Origin: Mesorhizobium koreense
GTDB taxonomy: Bacteria; Pseudomonadota; Alphaproteobacteria; Rhizobiales; Rhizobiaceae
Length of the DNA: 64,000 nucleotides
NCBI RefSeq assembly: GCF_031656215.1
Contig: NZ_CP134228.1
Span: 4,049,001-4,113,000, forward strand
Direction: 5' to 3'
Shown here: in pieces, positions 9,395 to 17,548 of the stretch
Numbering within the stretch: position 1 is the first letter of the stretch
Layout of the letters: each line of letters starts with the position of its first letter
Program-made: the position numbers and the translations under genes
The notes under the pieces: model-generated
What the model saw: the letters and a program-made list of their open reading frames with translations, nothing else
Told to the model about the DNA's origin: nothing
Database searches by the model: none

Positions 9395-9646
9395 CTACCC
9401 TGCCGGAACGACGATTTCGGCTCGACGCGGGCGCTGCCCGTCTTTGGCCGGAATGAGGACGACAACTACGCATACCGTCTTGCCACCTCTCGTCTCCGGC
9501 CTGGCTTTCGCGAGTTGTCCACCCTTCTGGGCGGCAACCTGCTGGCCGACGGAATAGCAGTCGGCCGCGGCGGCGGGCTCCATGGCGGCTACCGTGACCG
9601 AAAGGGCGCCCGCGACAGAACAATAAAATGGAAGACGACGTCTCAT
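9395..9646 (-). CDS. feuN: FeuN-like periplasmic modulator of FeuQ
   Basis: An 83-residue secreted protein with a signal peptide (residues 1 to about 28, ending A-A-A-A). The mature domain of about 55 residues has two cysteines, one in D-C-Y-S-V-G and one in V-C-V-V-V-V. Its position immediately upstream of feuP matches feuN of Sinorhizobium meliloti, a small periplasmic protein reported to restrain FeuQ signalling. The assignment rests on position, size and secretion signal; I cannot align the mature sequence here. The product would let periplasmic state feed back on the kinase. Confidence 0.75.
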   Translation of the reverse strand: MRRRLPFYCSVAGALSVTVAAMEPAAAADCYSVGQQVAAQKGGQLAKARPETRGGKTVCVVVVLIPAKDGQRPRRAEIVVPAG

Positions 9647-9727
9647 GCCGCCCTTCTAGCGCATCGCGGCTGAATGCGAAATGAATGCCGGCCGAGGAAA
9701 TCCGCCGGCCGGGCATCGAAGCCGGCG

Positions 9728-9934
9728 CTATTTCAACTGATGCGTCGCGAACAAGCGGGCAATGATCGCGGCCATGCCGGCGATGCCGCTGATCGCCTGG
9801 AGAAGCGTATCCGTCAGAGACGAACTATCGATCCCGCCCGTGGAAAAACCCAACAGGCCGGCCGACGACATGGCGATCGTCACGATCGAAGCCCAGATGG
9901 TGCGGGAAAGATACCAGGGTTTGATTGCGTCCAT
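9728..9934 (-). CDS. Small holin-like membrane protein of the GTA remnant
   Basis: A 68-residue protein starting K-P-W-Y-L-S-R-T-I-W-A-S. It has two hydrophobic stretches (about residues 13-30 and 45-60) separated by a short Gly/Ser/Asp turn, a layout seen in small phage holin-like proteins. It lies 38 bases downstream of the terminase/tail fusion on the same strand, the place where rhizobial GTA and prophage tail clusters often carry a small membrane protein. A role in lysis or release is only an inference. Confidence 0.6.
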   Translation of the reverse strand: MDAIKPWYLSRTIWASIVTIAMSSAGLLGFSTGGIDSSSLTDTLLQAISGIAGMAAIIARLFATHQLK

Positions 9935-9972
9935 TGCATTTCCTTTCCGGTTGAGAAAAACGGAGCGAGGCG

Positions 9973-12456
9973 TCAGCCGAGGGTAAGCACGGTCGAGGCC
10001 GGTGTACCGGCGCCGACGGCAGCGCTGATCTGACGGACAGTGATCCGGATGCTTCCAGGCACGGCAGGAAAATCTTCCGCGATCGAAGCTGCCGTGTACG
10101 TCAATGAGGGCGACGACGCCGTCAGCGAGCGCACTATGTCCCCGCCGCCCGTCGCGATATCCACGCGATAAGTTTCAGCCTCCTCGCCGAGAGGAATTTC
10201 GGAGCCGAGCCAACTGTCCGCATCGATGCGGCCACGGCGGATCCAGGAGATATCGATATCGCCATCCGCCTGCCTGTTCGCTTTCAGGTGCACGGGCGAC
10301 AATGGGGTCAACGCCCGCAATCCGCCCGTCTCCGTGTATGCGCCGAAAGCCGGGCCCGAGAAATCCTCACCGCTCGGCCCAATCCGCCAGTTGAGCGGCA
10401 GCCCGATCTCAGAGGAAAGCAGACCTGCCGGCTTCACCGCCTCGTCCAAAAGCACGAAGGAGGCGCCGGCTACGGCACCGGCCGCCATTGCATCTTCTGT
10501 GCCCAGTTGACCACGCAATAGCCCGCCAAGTCGCCAGACGGAGGGCGCCGTTTCTTCGGCCGTCCGGAACTGGATAAGCTCCCATGCGCCGCTTGCCGAA
10601 CGAACAACTGCTGCATTGCCGCCATTGAGGAATTGAAGCTCGGAGATGCTCTGCAGTTCCCCGTCGGACAACCTGATATCGATCGTCTCGGAACGATCGA
10701 TCCGGCCGGAGAAGCCAGAGCCGAGCGGCTCCAGCAATTCGCCGACGACGGCAGGCAGACCGATCGAGGCGCGGAGGTTAAAGCCGGTATCCTCAGGCGA
10801 GACATAAAGCGTTTCGGTCTTCCACGGATTCGACCAAACCGCTACGCGGAACTGATCTTCGGGCGCGCCGCCTGAAATCATCGGCAAGTCCATGAAGAGG
10901 GCCAGCGGTTCGCCGACGACGACGTTGGGAAAGGCCATATCGAATGACAGGACAGATCGCCACGGCGCCGGGGCGACCCGCAGGACGCGTCGCGCCGAAA
11001 GCCTGCACAGGACGCCCTCATCGATCCCGGTCACGAGAAATTCGGCATTGCTGCCTAAGACCCGGATGACCGTGCCGGATTGAGGGACGACGGCAGCCGC
11101 AGGCACCGCGAGGCTGATCTCTTCCTTGCCGCACCAGGTGCGGCGCAGCCAGTCGGCGATAAGCGCTTCCGCCGCGCCCGTCTCCATGATCGCCGGGAGT
11201 GCAAGCGTCCGTTCCCGTTCATAGGCCGCGCCCTCGCGTAGCGCACGCGCCGACGCCGATTGATAGTCGCGCAAGCCGTCCTGGAAGGACAAGGTGGCGC
11301 TGACGGGAAGGTCGTTCGCGGCAGCGCGGATTTTCTCGATCACTGCGGAATTTCCATCCACGGCCGCATCGGTGATCTCGATAGGCGCGGCTGCCAGCGT
11401 CGTCGGCGAACGGAAGACCAGCTTGCCATCGTCCTCATGCACGCCGAGGCCAAAAACATCGACGAGAGGCTGTAATGCGGAGCGTGCCGACGATGGATCG
11501 GAAACTACATAGCCTGCCAGGAACCCGTCCGCCTTCAGGGTATCCGGGGCAGGTAGACCATGATCTTGAACGATAGAGCGGACAAGTCCACCTAGCGAGA
11601 TGCCGGACAGCCTTCCATTCAGCCAATGCCCGAGCGCCCAGTTGCCGCCGTCGCTCCATACGTCGCGGAGCAGCGGAAAGGCGGGATAGGGCCTGGCGTC
11701 CCAGGACCAGAGATAAAGCCGCGAAGGATCGACCATGCGGCCGCCATAAACGGGCGAGACCGGGTTTGCATTGTCCTCGAAGCCGGGCTCATCGGAATCC
11801 CAGTACCGGCCATGTGCCTCCAGAAAGCGCTGTTGCGCGAGGTCGGATCGTCCGCCGCTTGAAAAATAAGGCGGCGCGCTTTCGGAGGATTTCGGATCCG
11901 GAAAGACGTTGGGCTGGTTCGGCCCCAGATCGATGGCAGGGCAGCCGAGTTCGTCCAGCCATGCGGCATCAAATTGCGGGCCGCGCAGGCTCTCGGGATC
12001 CTCCGAGGAGAAGATCTGCGCCACCGCTCCGGTTTCCCAGACGAGCCGCCGCCTCGTCGCCTCAAAGCGGGGCGGCACGCCACGCGAGATCGCACGGATA
12101 CCGGACGGCCCCTCGATCATCACCTCGCGGACGTCACCCAGGCTTTCGCCGACCAACGCGATGCGTCCGTAGCGCCGACCCTTGTCGGTGAACGGACGGA
12201 AGCCATGCACCAGCCCGTTCACCCATTCGGCGCCGAGCCTGGTTTTGCCGGAACCGCGACCGCCGGTTACCAGCCGATTGTCGTCGGCGCCGCCGGGGAA
12301 ATATTGCTGCGCCAGTGCAAGCCCGAACCACTCGGCAAGGATGGCTTCAACCCATTCCCTCCTGATCTCGAGCCTGGACCAGCCGTTCTGCATGCGCCAC
12401 AGCGAGCTCAACAATTCGCTCATCGATCCGCTGGAGCATTCCGGCGAGTTCGTCAT
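9973..12456 (-). CDS. Gene transfer agent remnant: large-terminase ATPase fused to the C-terminal part of the GTA host-specificity (tail) protein
   Basis: One open frame of up to 827 residues combines two unrelated GTA proteins. Residues about 45-170 match the ATPase half of the large terminase: Walker A G-G-R-G-S-G-K-T (65-72), the following R-x-G-A-E-W-V, and a Walker-B-like D-A-A-W-L-D-E-L (163-170). From residue about 171 (G-C-P-A-I-D-L-G-P-N-Q-P-N-V-F) the sequence is the late part of the GTA TIM-barrel-like domain and the long C-terminal region of the host-specificity protein. The terminase nuclease domain, the tail-protein N terminus and all genes normally between them are absent. The start is uncertain: the ATG at 12456 overlaps terS by 110 bases and an ATG at 12393 is an alternative. 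There are no internal stops. Confidence 0.85.
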   Translation of the reverse strand: MTNSPECSSGSMSELLSSLWRMQNGWSRLEIRREWVEAILAEWFGLALAQQYFPGGADDNRLVTGGRGSGKTRLGAEWVNGLVHGFRPFTDKGRRYGRIALVGESLGDVREVMIEGPSGIRAISRGVPPRFEATRRRLVWETGAVAQIFSSEDPESLRGPQFDAAWLDELGCPAIDLGPNQPNVFPDPKSSESAPPYFSSGGRSDLAQQRFLEAHGRYWDSDEPGFEDNANPVSPVYGGRMVDPSRLYLWSWDARPYPAFPLLRDVWSDGGNWALGHWLNGRLSGISLGGLVRSIVQDHGLPAPDTLKADGFLAGYVVSDPSSARSALQPLVDVFGLGVHEDDGKLVFRSPTTLAAAPIEITDAAVDGNSAVIEKIRAAANDLPVSATLSFQDGLRDYQSASARALREGAAYERERTLALPAIMETGAAEALIADWLRRTWCGKEEISLAVPAAAVVPQSGTVIRVLGSNAEFLVTGIDEGVLCRLSARRVLRVAPAPWRSVLSFDMAFPNVVVGEPLALFMDLPMISGGAPEDQFRVAVWSNPWKTETLYVSPEDTGFNLRASIGLPAVVGELLEPLGSGFSGRIDRSETIDIRLSDGELQSISELQFLNGGNAAVVRSASGAWELIQFRTAEETAPSVWRLGGLLRGQLGTEDAMAAGAVAGASFVLLDEAVKPAGLLSSEIGLPLNWRIGPSGEDFSGPAFGAYTETGGLRALTPLSPVHLKANRQADGDIDISWIRRGRIDADSWLGSEIPLGEEAETYRVDIATGGGDIVRSLTASSPSLTYTAASIAEDFPAVPGSIRITVRQISAAVGAGTPASTVLTLG

Positions 12457-12862
12457 CGCTTCTCTTCTGTTGTTCCTTCGCAGGCTCCGCGGAAAGCGCC
12501 TCCGAGCGCTCTAGTACCCGTACCATCGAGTGCAGCGCATCGATTTCGGCCTTGTCGATGTGGCCGCGCTCGGCCAGCGCGACGATACGGCCGAGTTGTC
12601 TCGGCAGGACGGCGGCAAGCCGTCCGCGCAATTCCTCCGGCGGCATCTCGATATCGGAGAGTTCGATCGCCGCCTGCTCGAGAGGCCGCGAACCCGAGCG
12701 GCGATAGGGCTGTTTTTCCCAGCTATGGCGCAACGCGCGTTCGCGGATTGTCGTTTGATGCAGTTCCGCTGCGGCGGCCAGGCGCGGAAAGGTCGGCGGT
12801 TCGCCTTCGCGCAATTCGCGCAGAGCGGCCCACTGCACATCGCTGACGATGCGCCCTCTCAT
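12347..12862 (-). CDS. GTA small terminase subunit (gp1-like)
   Basis: A 171-residue protein. The N terminus has a helix-turn-helix (about residues 5-45, A-A-L-R-E-L-R-E-G to I-R-E-R-A), followed by a helical region with L-x-R-Q-L-G-R-I-V-A-L-A-E-R-G and a short C-terminal basic/acidic helix. These features and its place just before the large-terminase ATPase fit the small terminase of alphaproteobacterial gene transfer agents. The ATG at 12862 is chosen for a GGAG 6 bases upstream; the frame stays open to 13042. With the packaging nuclease and capsid genes lost, it is probably vestigial. Confidence 0.75.
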   Translation of the reverse strand: MRGRIVSDVQWAALRELREGEPPTFPRLAAAAELHQTTIRERALRHSWEKQPYRRSGSRPLEQAAIELSDIEMPPEELRGRLAAVLPRQLGRIVALAERGHIDKAEIDALHSMVRVLERSEALSAEPAKEQQKRSDDELAGMLQRIDERIVELAVAHAERLVQARDQEGMG

Positions 12863-12888
12863 GGCAATCTCCAAAATTTTTCGAGAGA

Positions 12889-12909
12889 GCCGCCGGACGA
12901 TCCGGCGGC
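12889..12909. repeat. Perfect 9-bp inverted repeat in the terS leader
   Basis: GCCGCCGGA and its complement are separated by three bases. It lies 27 bases upstream of the terS start, within the transcribed leader if the promoter at 13063-13091 is used. It is next to a second, longer hairpin. Confidence 0.6.
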
Positions 12910-12918
12910 GAAATGACC

Positions 12919-12960
12919 GGTCCGTCAGGCGCGTTGGGGAGGGCCCGCGCCTGACGGACC
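12919..12960. repeat. Perfect 15-bp inverted repeat upstream of terS
   Basis: GGTCCGTCAGGCGCG at 12919-12933 is the exact complement of 12946-12960, with a 12-base purine-rich loop. It has no following T run on either strand, so it is not a simple intrinsic terminator. Located between the candidate promoter and terS, it could be a leader structure or a protein-binding palindrome. Confidence 0.6.
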
Positions 12961-13062
12961 GCCCGACCGTGTCGCAACGAAGTGCGCCAGCGGCCAGGTT
13001 CGAAGAGAACTGCTCTCCTTGTCCTTGCCGTCTGAAACTCACACTTTTCGGACGATAGCGAA

Positions 13063-13091
13063 AACCTACCAGACCACCGTCACGGTGTCAA
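13063..13091 (-). promoter_or_regulatory. Candidate sigma-70-type promoter for the GTA remnant
   Basis: On the minus strand a perfect TTGACA (13086-13091) is followed after 17 bases by TAGGTT (13063-13068), a weak -10. It points toward terS, 200 bases away. The -10 match is poor, so this is a candidate only. Confidence 0.35.
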
Positions 13092-13115
13092 GGACTTTTT
13101 TCCTAATATTGCAAT

Positions 13116-13141
13116 GAGCGGGCCTCATCCGGCACCCGCTC
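13116..13141 (-). terminator. Weak hairpin after the flavin monooxygenase gene
   Basis: GAGCGGG and CCCGCTC form a 7-bp stem around a 12-base loop, beginning 5 bases beyond the monooxygenase stop on the minus strand. It is not directly followed by a T run, so termination would be weak. Confidence 0.3.
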
Positions 13142-13145
13142 GGGC

Positions 13146-14954
13146 TCATGCCCTGTGATGCACCTCCTGGAGCCGATAGACCGGCGTCGGTATCCCTTCC
13201 ATGCGCGCCTTCATCTGCAGGGCGAGATATTGCGAATAATGGCGCGACTGGTGGAGGTTGCCGCCATGGAACCAGAGCGCCTCCTGCTGGGTCGGCTTCC
13301 ACATGTTGCGTTGCTCGCCCTCCCAGGGCCCGGGATCCTTCGTGGTGGCGGAACCGAGGCCCCACACCTTGCCGACCTTGTCCGCCACTTCCTGGCTGAT
13401 CAGGTCCGCAGCCCAGCCGTTCATGGATCCGTAGCCGGTGGCATAGACGACCAGATCGGCCGGCAGTTCGGTTCCGTCGACGAACTTGACGCCGGTTTCC
13501 GTCAACTCCTGCACCGCCGCGCCCTTGCCGCTCTTCAGCTTGATCGACCCGTCGATCACGAGATCGCAGGCGCCGACATCGATATAGTAGCCCGATCCGC
13601 GCCTGAGATATTTCATGAACAGGCCCGAGCCGTCGTCGCCCCAATCGTGCATGAAGCCCGCCTTCTCCAGCGCGTCGTAGAAATCCTTGTCGCGTTCGCG
13701 CATCTGCTCGTAGAGCGGGATCTGGAACTCGTGCAGGATCTTGTAGGGCAGAGAAGCGAAGACCAGGTCCGCCTTGCGCGTCGTCATGCCGTTCTCAACC
13801 GCCTGTTCGGAGTAGAGCGCGGCGAGGCCGATATCCATCAGCGTGTTCGACTTGACGATGTGGGTGGAGGAGCGCTGCACCATGGTGACGTCCGCGCCGC
13901 CTTCCCACAGAGCCGCGCAGATGTCGTGCGCTGAATTGTTGGAACCAATCACGACCACCTTCTTGCCGCGATAGCGATCGGGGCCGGGGTGCTGCGAGGA
14001 GTGCTGCTGCTCGCCCTTGAACACATCCTGACCCTTGAATTTCGGCATGTTGGCCTTGCCCGACATGCCGGTCGCCAGCACGAGTTGTTTCGGCCTCAGC
14101 GTGATCTCCTTCCCGTCACGTTCGACGATCACGGTCCATTCGCCGGCCTTTTCGTCGTAGCTCGCCTTCCTGGCGGTGGTGGAGGGCCAGTAGTTGAGCT
14201 CCATCACCTTCGTGTACATTTCGAGCCAGTCGCCGATCTTGTCCTTCGGCGCGAAGACCGGCCAGTTCTTCGGAAAGTCGATATAGGGCAGATGGTCGTA
14301 CCAGACCGGATCGTGCAGGCAGAGCGACTTGTAGCGCTTGCGCCAGCTGTCGCCGGCGCGCGCGTTCTTTTCCACGATTATGGTGGGCACGCCTAGTTGC
14401 CGGAGCCGGGCGCCGAGCGCTATGCCGCCCTGGCCGCCGCCGATGATCAGACAGTAGGGCTGCCTGGAAACGCCGAGTTCGGCCATCTCATCGTCGCGCT
14501 CTTCTTTCCAGGTCTTGCGGTCCTTGCCATGGCCGTGCTTGGCCCCGAGCGGGCGCGTGAAGCCTGCCTTCTCCTCGTGTCCCTTCAGTTCCGCCATGGT
14601 GGTGAGAAGCGTCCAGATCAGCCCATCCTTCAGCCGGATATGGCCATAGCCGCGTGCAACCTGCGTCTCGAAGGTGATCCATGCCTCGGTGACGCCGTCC
14701 GCCTCCGTAGCCTCCTCGCCTTCCGCGACCTGCCAGCCTGTCGGCTTCGTGGATTTGAGCTGTGCTTCAAGCATGTCGCGCACCTCGCCACGGCTCTCCA
14801 TCGTGCGGATGTTCCAGGTGAAGGCAACGAGGTCGCGCCAGTAGCATTCATCGGCAAACATGCCGGCCGCCTCATCGATCTTCCCGGTCTCGAGCGCCTT
14901 ATCGAACCGGTCGAGGAAAGCCTGAACGCGTGTTGTAGGGGTCTTTTCGAGCAT
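13146..14954 (-). CDS. Flavin-containing monooxygenase with an N-terminal SnoaL-like domain
   Basis: A 602-residue FAD/NADPH enzyme. Residues about 8-135 resemble a SnoaL/NTF2-like fold (R-V-Q-A-F-L-D-R-F-D, W-R-D-L-V-A-F-T-W). The catalytic part follows, with the FAD dinucleotide motif I-I-G-G-G-Q-G-G (about residue 175) and the NADPH motif V-I-G-S-N-N-S-A-H-D. Proteins of this plan oxygenate N or S atoms or act as Baeyer-Villiger or YUCCA-like enzymes; the substrate is unknown. The start at 14954 is clear from a GGAGGAG site just upstream, although the frame stays open to 15422. It is monocistronic and divergent from the penicillin-binding protein gene. Confidence 0.88.
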   Translation of the reverse strand: MLEKTPTTRVQAFLDRFDKALETGKIDEAAGMFADECYWRDLVAFTWNIRTMESRGEVRDMLEAQLKSTKPTGWQVAEGEEATEADGVTEAWITFETQVARGYGHIRLKDGLIWTLLTTMAELKGHEEKAGFTRPLGAKHGHGKDRKTWKEERDDEMAELGVSRQPYCLIIGGGQGGIALGARLRQLGVPTIIVEKNARAGDSWRKRYKSLCLHDPVWYDHLPYIDFPKNWPVFAPKDKIGDWLEMYTKVMELNYWPSTTARKASYDEKAGEWTVIVERDGKEITLRPKQLVLATGMSGKANMPKFKGQDVFKGEQQHSSQHPGPDRYRGKKVVVIGSNNSAHDICAALWEGGADVTMVQRSSTHIVKSNTLMDIGLAALYSEQAVENGMTTRKADLVFASLPYKILHEFQIPLYEQMRERDKDFYDALEKAGFMHDWGDDGSGLFMKYLRRGSGYYIDVGACDLVIDGSIKLKSGKGAAVQELTETGVKFVDGTELPADLVVYATGYGSMNGWAADLISQEVADKVGKVWGLGSATTKDPGPWEGEQRNMWKPTQQEALWFHGGNLHQSRHYSQYLALQMKARMEGIPTPVYRLQEVHHRA

Positions 14955-15291
14955 GTTCTCCTCCTCTTGGCACTGACAAAATGAAGGCGGCCACACCGCC
15001 GGTGATATGTCCCCCATCGCTACTTCCCGTGCGGGAATGGTCGCACAGGCTCGGGCGAGCCGGTATTGCCACAAAGGCGAAAGTAAGTGCTGCAGCGTGT
15101 CGGCGGCATCATATTCATGAAGGAAAACTTTCCTGCGGCCTTTACCCTCTCCGCCGATAATCGGCGGTTGTGGCTTTCCGGTCCTTGTAGCTTTGCGGGA
15201 AAGACGCACATAATCGTATGGGACAAAAATAAGGCTTTGCCCTGAGCCGTCGATGGCTCGGGGTGTTGTGTGCAGGTTGGGCGACGCTCGC
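14955..15291. other. Divergent intergenic region with one palindrome
   Basis: This stretch separates the divergent monooxygenase and penicillin-binding protein genes and should hold both promoters. I see one perfect 7-bp palindrome (CCGCCGA-TAA-TCGGCGG, 15151-15167) and no recognisable -35/-10 pair or RNA gene. Confidence 0.5.
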
Positions 15292-17478
15292 ATGGACAAG
15301 ACTAGCCGAGCCGGGCCCTCCGATCCCGGCTCGCCAGACCCCCGGGATCGTAAAGGGCTGAAAAACCGGAAAGGCCCGAAGGCGACGTTCCTGCTCGCCG
15401 TCGACGCCTGGATCGACACCACGCTTTACGAGGCCGGGTTCCGTCTGGGCGAGTTCTGGGAAAGCCTGACCATCTTCTTCCGCCGCTTCCGCGTCAGCGG
15501 CTGGAGAAAGCTCGTCTTCGAGCTTCTCGGCGAAGCCTTCACGCTCGGTGCGGCGGGCTCCGTCCTCATGCTGGCGCTGGCGCTGCCGGCCTTCGACGAC
15601 ACGGCGCGAGACTGGCGCAACCAGGGCGACTTCGCCGTCACCTTCCTCGACCGCTACGGCAATGTCATCGGCCGGCGCGGCCTTATCCAGGGCGCGTCCG
15701 TGCCGGTCGACCAGATGCCGGATTATCTCATCAAGGCCGTGCTCGCCACCGAGGACCGGCGCTTCTTCGACCATTACGGCATCGATTTCATCGGGCTCAT
15801 GCGCGCCATGACGCAGAACGCGCGCGCGGACGGTGTCGTGCAGGGCGGATCGACCATCACCCAGCAGCTCGCCAAGAACCTCTTTCTCTCCAACGAGCGT
15901 ACGCTGGAACGCAAGATCAAGGAGGCCTTCCTGTCGGTGTGGCTCGAATGCAACCTCACCAAGAAGGAGATCCTGCAGCTCTATCTCGACCGCATGTATA
16001 TGGGCGGCGGCACGTTCGGCGTTACCGCGGCCGCGAATTTCTATTTCGGCAAGGACATCAAGGATGTCACGCTCGCCGAAGCGGCGATGCTGGCGGGGCT
16101 GTTCAAGGCGCCGACCAAATATGCTCCGCACGTCAACCTGCCTGCCGCGCGCGCCCGCGCCAACCAGGTCCTGACAAACCTCGTCGACGCCGGCTTCATG
16201 ACAGAGGGGCAGGTGCTTTCGGCCAGGCTGCATCCGGCGACCGTCATAGACCGCGACGACCGGAAGAGCCCCGACTATTTCCTCGACTGGACCTTCGACG
16301 AGGTGAAGCGCATCGTGCCGCGCGGGGCGACGCACTCGCTGCTCGCGCGGACCACGATCGACATGAATATCCAGCGCGCGGCGGAGGAATCGCTGGAATT
16401 CAATCTCAGGCAGTACGGCAAGCAGTACGACGCCTCGCAAGGCGCCATCGTCGTCATCGACAATACCGGCGCGGTGCGCGCCATCGTCGGCGGCACCGAT
16501 TACGGCGCCAGCCAGTTCAACCGCGCGACGCGCGCCGAGCGCCAGGCCGGATCTTCCTTCAAGCCCTATGTCTACGCTGTTGCCATGGAGAAGGGGCTGA
16601 CGCCGGAGACGAAGATATCCGGCGCGCCGATCAACTGGGGCGGCTGGTCACCGGGCAACTATTCGCGCGGCGAAGGCGGCATCATGACGCTCGCCAACGC
16701 GCTCGCGCATTCGGTCAACACGGCCGCCGTGCGCCTCGCACATGACGTCACCGGCCTCGCGCCGGTCAAGCAACTCGCCGAGGCGATGGGCGTGGAATCG
16801 CCGCTCAACGGCCACAAGACCATGGTGCTCGGCACGTCGGGCATGACCGTCATGGACCAGGCTACCGGCTACAGTGTCTTCCAGAATGGCGGCATCGCCG
16901 GCACGCGCCACGGCATCATGCAGCTTTCCGACCGTTCGGGAAAGGTGATCTGGGAATATCCGCGCGATGCATCGAAACCGCACCGCGTACTTTCCGAGAA
17001 AGCCGTGGCTGAGATGAATTCCATGCTCGTCGGGGTCACGCAGCACGGCACCGGGCGGCGCGCGCAACTGCCGATGACGCTCGTCGGCGGCAAGACCGGC
17101 ACCACGCAATCCTACCGCGACGCCTGGTTCGTCGGCTTCACCGGCAATTACACCTGTGCGGTATGGATCGGTAATGACGATTATTCGCCTATGAAGCGCA
17201 TGACCGGCGGCACCGTGCCGGCCATGACATGGGAACGGTTGATGGCCTATGCCGAGCAGAATATCGAGTTGAAGCCGATCTTCGGCATCGAGGACAGCCT
17301 GCTGAAGCCGAAGGAGGTCGCGGGCGCCAAGGACGAGGCCAACGAGGCGCCGCGCGACGAACGCCCCCGCCTGCTCTCCTCGGCTACGACGAAAGTGCTT
17401 AAGGACATCGCAAAGATGTTCGAGGAAGCCACGGTGATAAATACGCCGATCGGTCCGGAGGCGCTTTCCTCGCTCTGA
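15292..17478 (+). CDS. Class A penicillin-binding protein (PBP1A family)
   Basis: A 728-residue bifunctional peptidoglycan synthase with a short basic cytoplasmic tail and one membrane helix (about residues 80-100). The GT51 glycosyltransferase domain shows the catalytic E-D-R-R-F-F-D-H-Y-G and G-G-S-T-I-T-Q-Q-L-A-K-N motifs. The transpeptidase domain has the S-x-x-K motif (G-S-S-F-K), S-V-N and K-T-G-T-T. The ATG at 15292 is used; an in-frame ATG at 15253 also lacks a clear ribosome site. It is followed by the DUF1214/DUF1254 pair after 70 bases. Confidence 0.93.
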   Translation: MDKTSRAGPSDPGSPDPRDRKGLKNRKGPKATFLLAVDAWIDTTLYEAGFRLGEFWESLTIFFRRFRVSGWRKLVFELLGEAFTLGAAGSVLMLALALPAFDDTARDWRNQGDFAVTFLDRYGNVIGRRGLIQGASVPVDQMPDYLIKAVLATEDRRFFDHYGIDFIGLMRAMTQNARADGVVQGGSTITQQLAKNLFLSNERTLERKIKEAFLSVWLECNLTKKEILQLYLDRMYMGGGTFGVTAAANFYFGKDIKDVTLAEAAMLAGLFKAPTKYAPHVNLPAARARANQVLTNLVDAGFMTEGQVLSARLHPATVIDRDDRKSPDYFLDWTFDEVKRIVPRGATHSLLARTTIDMNIQRAAEESLEFNLRQYGKQYDASQGAIVVIDNTGAVRAIVGGTDYGASQFNRATRAERQAGSSFKPYVYAVAMEKGLTPETKISGAPINWGGWSPGNYSRGEGGIMTLANALAHSVNTAAVRLAHDVTGLAPVKQLAEAMGVESPLNGHKTMVLGTSGMTVMDQATGYSVFQNGGIAGTRHGIMQLSDRSGKVIWEYPRDASKPHRVLSEKAVAEMNSMLVGVTQHGTGRRAQLPMTLVGGKTGTTQSYRDAWFVGFTGNYTCAVWIGNDDYSPMKRMTGGTVPAMTWERLMAYAEQNIELKPIFGIEDSLLKPKEVAGAKDEANEAPRDERPRLLSSATTKVLKDIAKMFEEATVINTPIGPEALSSL

Positions 17479-17548
17479 ACCAGCCTCGCTTGCTTCGGCA
17501 GGCACCTCCAAGGTACAGCCTGACTATCAGCATCCGTTCCGGCGCCTC

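Noticed and set aside
14955-15422. N-terminal extension of the flavin monooxygenase to 758 residues
   Set aside because: A strong GGAGGAG site precedes the ATG at 14954 and the extension overlaps the divergent penicillin-binding protein start.
15142-16440. A 432-codon minus-strand frame opposite the penicillin-binding protein gene
   Set aside because: The plus-strand gene has complete catalytic motifs; the antisense translation shows none.
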